Source of the DNA: Variovorax sp. dw_308
GTDB taxonomy: Bacteria > Pseudomonadota > Gammaproteobacteria > Burkholderiales > Burkholderiaceae_C
Reading direction: 5' to 3'
Length of the DNA: 64,000 nucleotides
NCBI RefSeq assembly: GCF_019207085.1
Contig: NZ_JAATOM010000002.1
Span: 186,001-250,000 of the forward strand
The notes under the pieces were generated by a model, which was given only the letters and a program-made list of their open reading frames with translations, made no database searches and had not been told where the DNA came from. Numbering within the stretch: position 1 is the stretch's first letter; every line of letters begins with the position of its first letter. Positions 37,317-46,001 of the stretch are shown here, one piece after another. The translations under genes and the position numbers were made by a program.

Positions 37317-38372
37317 GTGAGCAGCATCCACGATGTGGCCAACCGCGCGGGCGTCTCGACCAGCACGGTGTCGAACGTATTGAACGGCCGCAACGACCGC
37401 ATGAAGTCCGAGACGCTCGCGCGCGTCGAGGCGGCCATCCGCGAGCTGAAATACCGGCCCAACACCTCGGCGCGGCAACTGAAGACCGGGCACACGCCAC
37501 TGCTTGGCGTGCTGGTGCCATCGATGGCGAATCCGATGTACGGCTTCATCGCGCGCGAGATCGAGACGCTGGCGCAGGAACGCCATGGCTTCCGCATCAT
37601 GATCGGCAACACCTACCGCGACCAGGACAAGGAAGCCCGGTTCTTTGACGACCTCATGGCGCATGGCGTGCGCGGCGTGATCATCATTTCATCGCTGATC
37701 GACGAGCAGCATTTCGAGCGTGCCGGCGAACGCGGCCTGATCATGGTGAGCTATGACCGCCGCGCCACGCCGGGCGTGGCCTCGGTGATCGACCACGTCT
37801 CGGTCGACAGCTTCGAGTCGGCGCGCCTTGCCACGGCGCACCTGATCGAGCAGGGCCACAGGCACATCGCCTATGTCACGCCATCGGGTCGCACGATGAG
37901 CCGCAACGAGAAGATCAATGGCTTCCTGCATGCGGCCCGGGCCGGCGGCGTGGAGGCGACGGCGCAGGTGGTCGAGGGATTGCCGGTCGACGAGTACGGC
38001 GACTCGATGATGAGCGAGCTCGGCCGGATGCAGGCCGGCCTGCTCGCGAAGTCGAAGAACCGGCCCACCGGCGTGGTCGGCGTCAACGACATCCTTGCCT
38101 TCGGGTTGATGGCGGGCTTCAGGGATGCCGGGCTGTCGGTGCCGCAGGATGTGTCGGTGGTCGGCATCGACAATGTCTTCCTGTCCAACCTGATGTACCC
38201 GGCGATGACCAGCGTGCGCGTGCCCGTCCCGGAGATGGCGCAGGTGATGGTGGAGCGCGTCATGGGTCGGCTGGCCGACGCCGACATTCCCGCCGGCGAA
38301 TTCATGTTCCAGCCCACGCTGGTGATGCGCGACTCGGTGGCACCGCCGCCCCGCGCAGCGCGCGCAAGGTAG
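37317..38372 (+). CDS. LacI-family transcriptional regulator
   Basis: This 351-residue protein starts with GTG at 37317 after GGAGAG. The helix-turn-helix reads SSIHDVANRAGVSTSTVSNVLNGRN, followed by the hinge helix region and a periplasmic-binding-like sensor with VPSMANPMYGFIAREIE, VGVNDILAFGLMAGFRDAG and VVGIDN. It lies within the TRAP operon, 29 bp after the permease gene, so it should respond to the transported substrate. The palindrome at 34260-34271 is its likely operator. Confidence 0.9.
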   Translation: MSSIHDVANRAGVSTSTVSNVLNGRNDRMKSETLARVEAAIRELKYRPNTSARQLKTGHTPLLGVLVPSMANPMYGFIAREIETLAQERHGFRIMIGNTYRDQDKEARFFDDLMAHGVRGVIIISSLIDEQHFERAGERGLIMVSYDRRATPGVASVIDHVSVDSFESARLATAHLIEQGHRHIAYVTPSGRTMSRNEKINGFLHAARAGGVEATAQVVEGLPVDEYGDSMMSELGRMQAGLLAKSKNRPTGVVGVNDILAFGLMAGFRDAGLSVPQDVSVVGIDNVFLSNLMYPAMTSVRVPVPEMAQVMVERVMGRLADADIPAGEFMFQPTLVMRDSVAPPPRAARAR

Positions 38373-38375
38373 TCG

Positions 38376-39386
38376 ATGACCACAGTCTTCGTGAGTCACT
38401 CCCCGGGCCAGCTGGCCCAGTACTACGGCGACCGCGCCACGGCCGCGTTGCAGGCGATCGCGGATGTGCGCTTCAACCCGGGCGATGCAGCGCTCTCGTC
38501 GGCCGGGCTTGCCGCGCTCGCGCAGGACTGCGACGTGATCGTGTCGTATCGGCAGACCGTGGGCGACGAAGCGCTGTTCGCCGCCCTGCCCCGCCTCAAG
38601 GCCTTCGTGCGCTGCGCCATCGACATCCGCAACATCGACGTCGCGGCCGCGAGCCGGCATGGCGTGCTGGTGACGCAGGCCAGCGCCGGGTTCATCCCTT
38701 CGGTGACGGAGTGGATCGTTGCGGCGATGCTGGACCTGAGCCGTGGGATCAGCGCGTCCGCGGCGCTGTACCACGCGGGCCAGCCCGTGCCGCCCGCGAT
38801 GGGGCGTGAGCTGCGCGGCTCGACCCTCGGTGTGATCGGCTACGGGCAAATCGGCCGGCACCTGTGCAAGGTGGCGCTGGCGCTCGGCATGCGCGTGGTC
38901 GTGCACGACCCGTTTGCGAAGACCGATAGCGCGGACTTTCCGCAACTCGGCTTGGAGGAGTTGCTGCGCGTGTCCGACCACGTCGTGTGCCTCGCAGCCG
39001 CGACCGCAGCGACGGAGAACATGATGAACGCGCGCGCCTTCTCCTCGATGCAGCCGCACGCGTTCTTCATCAATGCATCGCGTGGGGAGTTGGTCGATGA
39101 AGACGCCCTGCTCGCAGCCCTGGATGCCGGGACCATCGCCGGTTGCGCGATGGACGTGGGTCGGGCGCCCGACCAGATGCCCACGCCATCGGTCGCGGCG
39201 CACCCGCGCGTCATCGCCACGCCGCACATCGGCGGCCTGACCCCACCGGCCATCGAGCACCAGGCGATGGAGACCGTCGCGCAGGTCGCCGCGTTGATGC
39301 AGGGCCGGGTGCCGCAGGGTGCGGTCAATGCGAACGAGGCTTTCCGCTGGCGGCAGGCTTGTGCTGCCGCATCCACGCTTTCCTGA
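38376..39386 (+). CDS. D-isomer-specific 2-hydroxyacid dehydrogenase-like oxidoreductase
   Basis: This 336-residue protein has the NAD-binding signature GSTLGVIGYGQIGRHLCKVALALGMRV, the catalytic Arg in INASRGELVDEDALL and the catalytic His in ATPHIGGLTPPA. The usual Glu segment (DVFxxEP) reads MDVGRAPDQMPTP, so the third catalytic residue is not in its normal form. It starts 3 bp after the LacI gene and probably acts on a 2-hydroxy acid, or the 2-keto acid derived from it, entering through the TRAP transporter. Confidence 0.82.
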   Translation: MTTVFVSHSPGQLAQYYGDRATAALQAIADVRFNPGDAALSSAGLAALAQDCDVIVSYRQTVGDEALFAALPRLKAFVRCAIDIRNIDVAAASRHGVLVTQASAGFIPSVTEWIVAAMLDLSRGISASAALYHAGQPVPPAMGRELRGSTLGVIGYGQIGRHLCKVALALGMRVVVHDPFAKTDSADFPQLGLEELLRVSDHVVCLAAATAATENMMNARAFSSMQPHAFFINASRGELVDEDALLAALDAGTIAGCAMDVGRAPDQMPTPSVAAHPRVIATPHIGGLTPPAIEHQAMETVAQVAALMQGRVPQGAVNANEAFRWRQACAAASTLS

Positions 39387-39393
39387 GGCCGGC

Positions 39394-40206
39394 ATGTACA
39401 CCACTTTTCCCGGCGCCTGCGACTGCCACGTCCACATCTACGAGGATGGCTATCCGGTCGTGCCCAACGCGGCCTGGCTGCCGCGGCACTCGCCGGTGTC
39501 GGCCTACCGCAGCGAGGTGCAGGCGCAAGTCGGGCTGCAACGCGCCATCGTCGTGCAGCCGACCGGCTATGGCTTCGACAACCGCTGTACCCTCGCGGCG
39601 CTGGCGCAACTGGGCGATTCGGCGCGCGGCATCGCCGTTGTCGCGCCGGACGCCCCCGATGCCGAGATTGCGCGACTGCACGCGGCCGGTGTGCGCGGCG
39701 TCCGCTTCATGATGCTTCCTCCGTCAGTGATGGCCTGGGACTCGCTGGAGCCGATGGCGGCACGCCTGAAGGATGTCGGCTGGATGGTCAACCTTCAACT
39801 CGACGGCCGCACGATGCCCGGCCACGAGGCAGCGTTGAAACGCCTTCCCTGCAAGCTGGTGATCGACCATATCGGCAAGTTCCTCGAACCGGTCGCGCCG
39901 GAGCATCCTGCGTTCCAGTCGCTGCTGCGCGTGCTCGACACCGGCAACGCCTGGATCAAGCTCTCGGCGCCTTACGAGACCTCGAAGACTGGCGCGCCGG
40001 GCTATGACGATGTCAGCCTGCTCGCGCGCAGCCTCGCCGTGCAATTCCCGGAGCGTTGCCTCTGGGCCAGCAACTGGCCGCATCCGGGCCGCGACCCCGT
40101 GCCGCCGGTCGTACCGCTGTACGACCTGCTGGCCGCTTGGGCTGGCAGCGAGGCGACGCGCCGCAGGATCCTCGTCGACAACCCGGCGCAGTTGTACGGC
40201 TTCTGA
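39394..40206 (+). CDS. Amidohydrolase-family (amidohydrolase_2) lactonase-like enzyme
   Basis: This 270-residue TIM-barrel protein starts at MYTTFPGACDCHVHIYEDGYP, with the first metal-ligand pair HVH. Later features are RFMMLPP, VIDHIGKFLEP (barrel His), WIKLSAPYETS and WASNWPHP with the active-site Asp/Asn position before a terminal NPAQLYGF. This is the group of 2-pyrone-4,6-dicarboxylate lactonase, sulfomuconolactone hydrolase and galactarolactone isomerase. In this operon hydrolysis or isomerisation of a sugar-acid lactone is the best guess. Confidence 0.82.
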   Translation: MYTTFPGACDCHVHIYEDGYPVVPNAAWLPRHSPVSAYRSEVQAQVGLQRAIVVQPTGYGFDNRCTLAALAQLGDSARGIAVVAPDAPDAEIARLHAAGVRGVRFMMLPPSVMAWDSLEPMAARLKDVGWMVNLQLDGRTMPGHEAALKRLPCKLVIDHIGKFLEPVAPEHPAFQSLLRVLDTGNAWIKLSAPYETSKTGAPGYDDVSLLARSLAVQFPERCLWASNWPHPGRDPVPPVVPLYDLLAAWAGSEATRRRILVDNPAQLYGF

Positions 40207-40221
40207 AGCAAGGGCGCAGCG

Positions 40222-41160
40222 CTAACTCGCGCCGCAATCGCCGCCGAGCGCCACTGCCAGCCGCGCGCCGACTTCGGCGTTGTGCTTCACCAGTGCAATG
40301 TTGGTGGCCAGGCTGCGGCCGCCAGTCAGCGCCTTGATGCGCGCAAGCAGAAACGGCGTGACCGCCTTACCTGTGATGCCCTGCGCCTGGCACTCGGCGA
40401 GCGCCTGCGCGGTCATGGCATCGATCTCCTCGCGCGGCATGGCCGCCACTTCCGGCACCGGTGTGCTCAGCACCACGCCACCCGCCAGGCCCAGGTCCCA
40501 CTTGGTGCGGATGAAGCGCGCCTGCGCCGCCGCATCGTCCAACCGGTAGTCCGCACGAAAGCCGCTGTCGCGCGTGTAGAACGCGGCAAAGTTGTCCTGC
40601 TCGCAACTGAGCACCGGCACGCCGTGCGTTTCCAGGTATTCGAGCGTGAGCCCGATGTCGAGGATGGACTTGGCGCCCGCGCACACCACGGCCACCGAGG
40701 TGCGCGCGAGTTCCTGCAGGTCAGCCGAGATGTCGAAGCTCTCCGGCGCGCCGCGATGCACGCCGCCCAGGCCGCCAGTGACGAAGACCTCGATGCCGGC
40801 CAGCGCCGCGCAGATCATCGTGCCGGCCACGGTGGTGGCGCCCAGGCCGCCGCTGGAGAGCACCGCGGGCAGGTCGCGTCGACTCACCTTGGCGGCCTTG
40901 CCGGAACGGCCGAGCAGTTCCAGCTCGTCGTCCGAAAGGCCAATGCGAATCCTGCTGCCGATCGCCGCGATGGTCGCGGGCTCCGCGCCGAGTTCGCGGA
41001 TCACCGCCTCGACTTCGCGCGCCGTGCGGACGTTCTCCGGGTAAGGCATGCCGTGCGCAATGATGGTGGACTCCAGCGCCACCATCGGGCGGCGCGCGGC
41101 CCTGGCGGCAGCCACGGGTGCACTGAAGGCGAGCCACGCGGCGGCAAGTTCGGCAGCCAT
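40222..41160 (-). CDS. psuG: Pseudouridine-5'-phosphate glycosidase
   Basis: This 312-residue protein matches PsuG: RPMVALESTIIAHGMPYPENVRTAREVE, VSRRDLPAVLSSGGLGATTVAGTM and the long EVFVTGGLGGVHRGAPESFDISADLQELART stretch. It splits pseudouridine 5'-phosphate into uracil and ribose 5-phosphate in the cytoplasm. It is normally paired with the kinase PsuK; no kinase gene is adjacent here. The gene converges with the TRAP operon and diverges from the FMN reductase gene. Confidence 0.9.
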   Translation of the reverse strand: MAAELAAAWLAFSAPVAAARAARRPMVALESTIIAHGMPYPENVRTAREVEAVIRELGAEPATIAAIGSRIRIGLSDDELELLGRSGKAAKVSRRDLPAVLSSGGLGATTVAGTMICAALAGIEVFVTGGLGGVHRGAPESFDISADLQELARTSVAVVCAGAKSILDIGLTLEYLETHGVPVLSCEQDNFAAFYTRDSGFRADYRLDDAAAQARFIRTKWDLGLAGGVVLSTPVPEVAAMPREEIDAMTAQALAECQAQGITGKAVTPFLLARIKALTGGRSLATNIALVKHNAEVGARLAVALGGDCGAS

Positions 41161-41252
41161 GTCGGTCGATGCTTTCGTTGGTGGAATGGACGGCGTTACT
41201 GTAGCCTCGGCCGCATTGCCATCTTTCCTGACTTGAAAGGCAAGGTACGGAC

Positions 41253-41843
41253 ATGACTGACAAGGTTCTGGTGTTCTACGGCTCGTACCGGTCCGACCGG
41301 ATGGGTGTGCGCCTGGCGGATTACCTCGTCGCGAAGCTGCGGGCGCGCGGTACCGATGCGGCGCTCATGGACGCCAAGGCCATCGACCTGCCCATGCTCG
41401 ACCGCATGTACAAGGAGTATCCCAAGGGCACCGCGCCGGCCAGGATGGAGACGCTGGCCGAGCGCATCCGCGGCGCCGATGCCTTCGTGTTCGTGACCGG
41501 CGAATACAACTGGGGACCCCAACCCGGCCTGAAGAACCTGACGGATCATTTCCTTGAGGAATGGTTCTGGCGCCCGGCCGCCGTCGCGAGCTATTCCGCC
41601 GGCCGATTCTCCGGGGTGCGCTCGGGCACGATCTGGCATTCGATCCTCTCCGAGATGGGCATGGTGGTCATCTCGAGCACCCTCGCGGTCGGCCCGATCT
41701 CCCAGACCCTGGATGCGGGCGGCAATCCTGTCGGCAGCGGTGGAGAGGCGCTGGAGCGATCCTTCGGCCGCTTCGCCGACGACCTGGCATGGTGGACCGA
41801 AGCGGCGCGGGCGCAACGCGAGCGAAAGGCGCCACCTTACTGA
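41253..41843 (+). CDS. NAD(P)H-dependent FMN reductase-family flavodoxin-like protein
   Basis: This 196-residue protein has the flavin site VFYGSYRSDRMGVRLADYLVAKL at the N-terminus and FVFVTGEYNWGPQPGLKNLTDHF, the second FMN loop of the ChrR/SsuE/azoreductase-like family. Its tail is Trp/Arg-rich. It probably reduces flavins, quinones or nitro/azo compounds. It stands alone between psuG and the caspase gene. Confidence 0.85.
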   Translation: MTDKVLVFYGSYRSDRMGVRLADYLVAKLRARGTDAALMDAKAIDLPMLDRMYKEYPKGTAPARMETLAERIRGADAFVFVTGEYNWGPQPGLKNLTDHFLEEWFWRPAAVASYSAGRFSGVRSGTIWHSILSEMGMVVISSTLAVGPISQTLDAGGNPVGSGGEALERSFGRFADDLAWWTEAARAQRERKAPPY

Positions 41844-41923
41844 ACCGCCGAGGCGCCGAGCCTTCCCCACGACGCACAGAGAGCCACATCGTGCCGTGTG
41901 GCCGCGGCCCCCTCGTCGACCGG

Positions 41924-43477
41924 CTACTTGATGCCGACGACCTCAGCCTGGGCTCGTGCGTCCGGCGAGGCGGTACTGACCCGCATGAGCTTCTCGCCTT
42001 CGCGAAAGAACAGCCAGCATCCGTCTTCCGCTTTCGTGGCATCGGTGGGCGCGCCTGTCAGCGTCGCATTGAACTTTGCGCACAGACTGCCGTCGCCCTT
42101 GAGTTCCCAACGGCCCACGACGCTGATGCTGCTCTGGTTCGTACCCATGCTGTAGAAGTACACGCGGCCCCCGCTGCGCAGATCCAGGTTGAAGAAGGTC
42201 CTTGCGCCGGTCTCCTGCAGCGTGAGCTTCCTGTCGGCGAGCAACTTCTGAACCTCGTCCTGATCGAGGAACTTGCGTGCTTGCGCGAGCGGCGCTGGGG
42301 CACTGGCCCGGGCAGGCTGCGCGCTGGGCTGGGCGGCAGCCACGGTGGTCGCTGGTGGCAGCGGCGCTGTCGCGGGAAGCGCTGCCGGGGGTGCGGCCGC
42401 TCCAGGAGGCGCTGCCGGGCGCACGGCCGGCGGCGGCGCGGCAGGTGCTGCTGCTTCGGTCGGCGCCGGCGGCGGCGCGCCTGTCGATGGGGCTTGCAAT
42501 GCAGTTGGCGATGCGCCTTGCGATGCGGCTTGACTTGGCGACGCAGGGGCCGCTTCGCGCTGCGCACGCGCCAGGAAGCTGTCGATGTCCTTGTCTTTCG
42601 GCGCCCCCTCCCGGGGCGCAGCCGCCGGCGCCGCAACCGGCGCAGGCGACGCTTCCTGCCGCTGGCCGCCAGCCGGCCGCGCCGTCCCCTGCGCAGCCGC
42701 CGCCCGACCCGTCGAAGGATTGAAGCTGAAGTCCGATGTCAGCGAGGTGTTGACCCACGGCAATTGCCGCCCCGCGGTGTCGCGCAGCACCTTCACCCGC
42801 ACGTTCTTGAACATCTGCTCGACCTCGATGCCCGGCACCATGATCTCCTGCGCCAGGCTGCGGGTGTAGATGCTGTTGCTGCCGTCCGGGCCGTCCTCCG
42901 CCGGTGCGCCGGGTGCGGACGCGAACGCGATCAGCGTTCCGCGCGCGCCCATTTCCGCGAGCCCGCCGGCCGATGAGATGTTGCGCGTCTTCTTCGGGAA
43001 CGGGTTGTCCCGGCAGGCGTCCAGGATCACGATGCGCGGATGCGAGCCGACCTTGTCGATGCGGCTCAGGAACAGTTCGTCGATATCGACCGACTCGTCC
43101 TTCACCTCCTCCTGGTCGCGCAGGTTGATGTCCACAGGCAGCAGGTAGTTGCGGCCGTCGATCTGCATGCCGTGACCGGCGTAGTACAGCACCGCGGTGG
43201 CATCGTCCTTCTGCACCTGGCGTGCAAACTCGCGCAGCACCCGCCTGAACTGCAGCACCCCGATGTTGAGCTGCTCGTTGACCTCGAAGCCCAGCTTGCG
43301 CAGATTGCCGGCGATGAGCCGGGCGTCGTTCTCGGGGTTGCCGAGCCGGGCCCTCGAATATTCGGAATTGCCGATCACCAGGGCGATGCGCCTGTCGGCC
43401 GGCCGGTCTTGCGCCAGCGCGGGGACGATCTGCAGCGCGAGCAGGAGCCAGCAGGCAACCAGGCGTAGGACGGACAT
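41924..43477 (-). CDS. Exported caspase-like (C14) protease with an Ala/Pro linker and a C-terminal domain
   Basis: This 517-residue protein has a signal peptide MSVLRLVACWLLLALQIVPALA cleaved before QD. Residues 28-245 form a caspase fold with the dyad His102 (YYAGHGMQ) and Cys155 (LDACRDNP). Residues about 265-420 are a low-complexity Ala/Pro/Gln linker, and 430-517 a small beta-rich domain (DLRSGGRVYFYSMGTNQSSISVVGRWELKG). Caspase-like proteins act as effectors in several bacterial immune systems, but an exported one more likely works in the periplasm. It neighbours the SLOG/SLATT cluster on the same strand, separated only by a patatin remnant. Confidence 0.85.
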   Translation of the reverse strand: MSVLRLVACWLLLALQIVPALAQDRPADRRIALVIGNSEYSRARLGNPENDARLIAGNLRKLGFEVNEQLNIGVLQFRRVLREFARQVQKDDATAVLYYAGHGMQIDGRNYLLPVDINLRDQEEVKDESVDIDELFLSRIDKVGSHPRIVILDACRDNPFPKKTRNISSAGGLAEMGARGTLIAFASAPGAPAEDGPDGSNSIYTRSLAQEIMVPGIEVEQMFKNVRVKVLRDTAGRQLPWVNTSLTSDFSFNPSTGRAAAAQGTARPAGGQRQEASPAPVAAPAAAPREGAPKDKDIDSFLARAQREAAPASPSQAASQGASPTALQAPSTGAPPPAPTEAAAPAAPPPAVRPAAPPGAAAPPAALPATAPLPPATTVAAAQPSAQPARASAPAPLAQARKFLDQDEVQKLLADRKLTLQETGARTFFNLDLRSGGRVYFYSMGTNQSSISVVGRWELKGDGSLCAKFNATLTGAPTDATKAEDGCWLFFREGEKLMRVSTASPDARAQAEVVGIK

Positions 43478-43569
43478 GCGGTCGAATATCCACCCTCACC
43501 GCTGCGATTGCAACCGTCCGGGCTTCCGGGGACATAGCGCATCGCTGCGCGCGGCGGCCTGATGCATTG

Positions 43570-43896
43570 ATGAACGCCGCATCGGCCGGATGGGACATGG
43601 CCTGCCGCAACCTCGGCGAGTGCGTCTTCGGCGCGCCGATCGATCGGGAGTTCGGGCCGATGGTCGGCGCTGCCGACAATGGCCAGTCCAACTCGACCGT
43701 ACCGAAGCTGTTCCGCTACATGCGCTACAACCCGGAGCTTTCGACGCAAGGGTTGGCCAGCCTGGGCCTGCCGCAGATCGAGCCCACGAACGTGCAGCGG
43801 CTCGATTCGGTCGATCACATGGACGAGCTCCAGGAGGTCGGACGCGTCTACGCGAAGGCGAGCGTTTCCGCCGGCCATTTCGGCGGCTTCCACTGA
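43570..43896 (+). pseudogene. C-terminal remnant of a patatin-like phospholipase
   Basis: The open frame encodes 108 residues, including CRNLGECVFGAPIDREFG and KLFRYMRYNPELSTQGLASLGL ... SLDSVDHMDELQEVGRVYA, which look like the end of a patatin-like phospholipase. The part with the oxyanion loop, the G-x-S-x-G nucleophile and the catalytic Asp is absent; upstream lies the caspase gene start in the opposite direction. It is therefore a fragment left by deletion or rearrangement. The match to patatin ends is from memory of the family. Confidence 0.6.
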
Positions 43897-43912
43897 AAAC
43901 CGGCGCCGGTCG

Positions 43913-45268
43913 TCAAAGCGCGTCGAGCCTGTCGATCACGTCCGACAACCGCGCCTTGGCCGAGTCATCCGTCACGTGCGTCAGGCTGAGCCTCAACGAG
44001 TCGATGGTGGTGTCGAGCTGCCACTCGGCCGGGTCGCCGCTCTCGACTTCATCGGCCAACGCCTCGGCCTTGTCCGGGTCGCCCGAATCGAATGCCGCAC
44101 CGAGCAGGGTGGCGGGCAACCAGATGTCCGTCGAGCCGCGCTTTCGAGCCCGCTCGCAGGCCGCGATGGTGAGCTGTACGACGGACAGCGCCAGCTTCTC
44201 ATCGGCCGGGCGTTGGCGGACGCGGTACAGGCGCGGCAGATTGCTGGAGCAGTAGTACTCGTTCAGGTCCAGCTGCATTCCCTTCTCGTAGTAGTCGATG
44301 GACCGATTCAGGTACTTCTTCGCGTCCTCCGGCGTCGTCGCCTCCTTGAACAATCGCTTGTAGCGCCCGCCCAGCAGACCCAACAGCTCGGGCGTCGGCT
44401 TGGAAGTGACGTCCATTGCCTCGACCGCAGCGATGGCGTCGACATGCTGCCCGGCGTAGGACAGGGCCAGCGCGCGCTGCTCGGTGACTTCGGGGATCGC
44501 CCGCAGGGGAGCACTCAGGCCATCGATGAACTTCACCACCAGGTTCCAGTCTGCGGTCGTGTTGGCGCAGTCGCGCAGCATCAGCATCAGGGCGATGGCC
44601 ACGGCGCCAATCATCGGCCCGGCCGCATAGGTATCCGCCAGCGCTTGCGCCCGCATCATGCGGTCCTTCTTCGGGTATGCCCGCACCGCACGCACTTCGG
44701 CCTGGAAGGCCGACAGCAGTGCCATCTGGTCCTTCATGCCCGCGGCAGTCGCTTCGTCGACTTGGGTCGGGTAACCCGGAATCGAGACATGCATGGGGGA
44801 CTCGCCCGCAGCGAGACCCTCGATCGCATCCTTGATCCTGGCCTGGATCGCCGCGGCTGTTTCAGGAAGGATCGCTCCTTCCGGCAGCGGGTAGCGAATC
44901 GTGCGCATCTGGGCCACGTCGAACAACTGGCTCGACCAGTCCGCGGCCAGCAGCACGCAGCCCCTGCGTCGCGCGGCGTGGCGAATGCCGATCTCGTAGT
45001 AGACGTTGCCATTGGGGATCGTCATGTCCGCGAGCACCAGGTCCGCGAAGTAGAGACGCTCCAGCATCTGCGTGATGATCAGCGCGCCCGTGTCCTGGTC
45101 GGCCCGGACCGGCTGGTAGCCCAGGGCCTCGATGACCGGCACATAGGCCTTGTCCCACAGCGCATTGAAGTCGATCTCCACCGGCCCCTTGCCCGGTTCT
45201 GCCTGCGTCGCCTTGACGCCGTAGGGCATCACCATGAAGCACAAGGGCTTGACGATCACGCTGCTCAT
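43913..45268 (-). CDS. TIR/deoxyribosyltransferase-like domain fused to a TRAFs-binding (DUF4071) domain
   Basis: This 451-residue protein begins CFMVMPYG, then WDKAYVPVIEALG, FADLVLADMTIPNGNVYYEIGIRHAAR (Asp81, Asn88, Glu92) and IRYPL. This is the Rossmann-like TIR/nucleoside-deoxyribosyltransferase fold used by several bacterial effectors. Residues about 160-451 are helical and repeat-like (DAKKYLNRSIDYYEKGMQLDLNEYYCSSNLPRLYR) and match the DUF4071/TRAFs-binding region known from MAP3K proteins. It may cleave a nucleotide or NAD-like molecule under control of a partner. Three bases separate it from the SLOG gene upstream, so they are one operon. Confidence 0.78.
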   Translation of the reverse strand: MSSVIVKPLCFMVMPYGVKATQAEPGKGPVEIDFNALWDKAYVPVIEALGYQPVRADQDTGALIITQMLERLYFADLVLADMTIPNGNVYYEIGIRHAARRRGCVLLAADWSSQLFDVAQMRTIRYPLPEGAILPETAAAIQARIKDAIEGLAAGESPMHVSIPGYPTQVDEATAAGMKDQMALLSAFQAEVRAVRAYPKKDRMMRAQALADTYAAGPMIGAVAIALMLMLRDCANTTADWNLVVKFIDGLSAPLRAIPEVTEQRALALSYAGQHVDAIAAVEAMDVTSKPTPELLGLLGGRYKRLFKEATTPEDAKKYLNRSIDYYEKGMQLDLNEYYCSSNLPRLYRVRQRPADEKLALSVVQLTIAACERARKRGSTDIWLPATLLGAAFDSGDPDKAEALADEVESGDPAEWQLDTTIDSLRLSLTHVTDDSAKARLSDVIDRLDAL

Positions 45269-45271
45269 GTT

Positions 45272-45847
45272 TCAGCTCCACAGTTGCGTGGTGTCGAGCC
45301 GGTGCGTGTGGCCATGCCGGTTGCGGACCTCCTCCATGAGGTGCTGCGTACCGCCGGGGCCATCCCCGCCCTTCCCGTCCCACAGACAGATGAACTGGAC
45401 CTTCTCGGTGCCGAAGCGGCTTGCGGCCTCGAGCATCCACAGGTTGTTCTGCTCGTACGGATCCTCGCCATCCTTCAGCGCGCCGCGCTCCGCCGGCAGG
45501 ATGTGAAGCTCGCAGGCCGCCTTGGCCGCCTTGAAGCGCGAAAGCCAGTCGCCGCCTGCGAATGTGACCGACTTGGGGAGGAAGGTCGATACGTCGAATG
45601 GCAGGTACATCTCCAGCGCCACGCCGCGCGCGAGTGCCGCCTCGGCGAACAGGAGGTCGCCGCCGCAGGCGCCGCCGCAGATGGCCAGGCCTTGCGGGCC
45701 TGCGGCCAGTTGGTCGAACAGGGCCTCGATGGCTTCGCGGGCGATGGGTTCCTTGTCGGCGGGGAAGCGCGGCGTCTTGCGATCGGGCGCGTCGATCATG
45801 TGGCCGCTGAAGAGCAGGACTTGGTTGGGGATGACAGGGGCGTTCAT
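45272..45847 (-). CDS. SLOG-family nucleotide-sensing protein
   Basis: This 191-residue Rossmann-like protein has VLLFSGHMID, then LAICGGACGGDLLFAEAALARGVALEMYLPF, the glycine-rich phosphate-binding loop of the SLOG superfamily (LOG/DprA-related), and a late LWDGKGGDGPGGTQHLMEEV. In conflict systems SLOG proteins are thought to sense or process nucleotide-type ligands and to switch a membrane or enzymatic effector. It is encoded between the SLATT and DUF4071 genes. No clear ribosome site precedes the ATG, so translation may be coupled to a short upstream frame. Confidence 0.78.
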   Translation of the reverse strand: MNAPVIPNQVLLFSGHMIDAPDRKTPRFPADKEPIAREAIEALFDQLAAGPQGLAICGGACGGDLLFAEAALARGVALEMYLPFDVSTFLPKSVTFAGGDWLSRFKAAKAACELHILPAERGALKDGEDPYEQNNLWMLEAASRFGTEKVQFICLWDGKGGDGPGGTQHLMEEVRNRHGHTHRLDTTQLWS

Positions 45848-45851
45848 GGGG

Positions 45852-46001
45852 TCAGTTCTTGATGGGTAGTAACTGCGGCAGGCCGAACTGGCGCCGCTCG
45901 TCGGCGATCAATTGCCGCCCCATCCATAGCGGCCAATTCCGGTGACACGTTCCCTCCAGATCAAGCATCACTTCGCGGAAAAGCCAGTGTAGGACGCGCA
46001 C
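45852..46001 (-). CDS. Possible short protein just upstream of the SLOG gene
   Basis: A 49-codon frame with a GTG start at 46001 (or an ATG at 45968) encodes a Trp-rich peptide, VLHWLFREVMLDLEG ... RNWPLWMGRQLIADERRQFG, ending four bases before the SLOG ATG. In another frame a GTG preceded by GGAGG gives 34 codons whose stop overlaps the SLOG ATG (ATGA). Either may be a coupling leader. They may also be the eroded end of a deleted gene. Neither is recognised. Confidence 0.3.
   Translation of the reverse strand: MRVLHWLFREVMLDLEGTCHRNWPLWMGRQLIADERRQFGLPQLLPIKN

Noticed and set aside
42270..42720. Low-complexity tandem DNA in the caspase gene as a CRISPR or satellite array
   Set aside because: The units are irregular and follow codons of an Ala/Pro/Gln linker; no direct-repeat/spacer structure exists.
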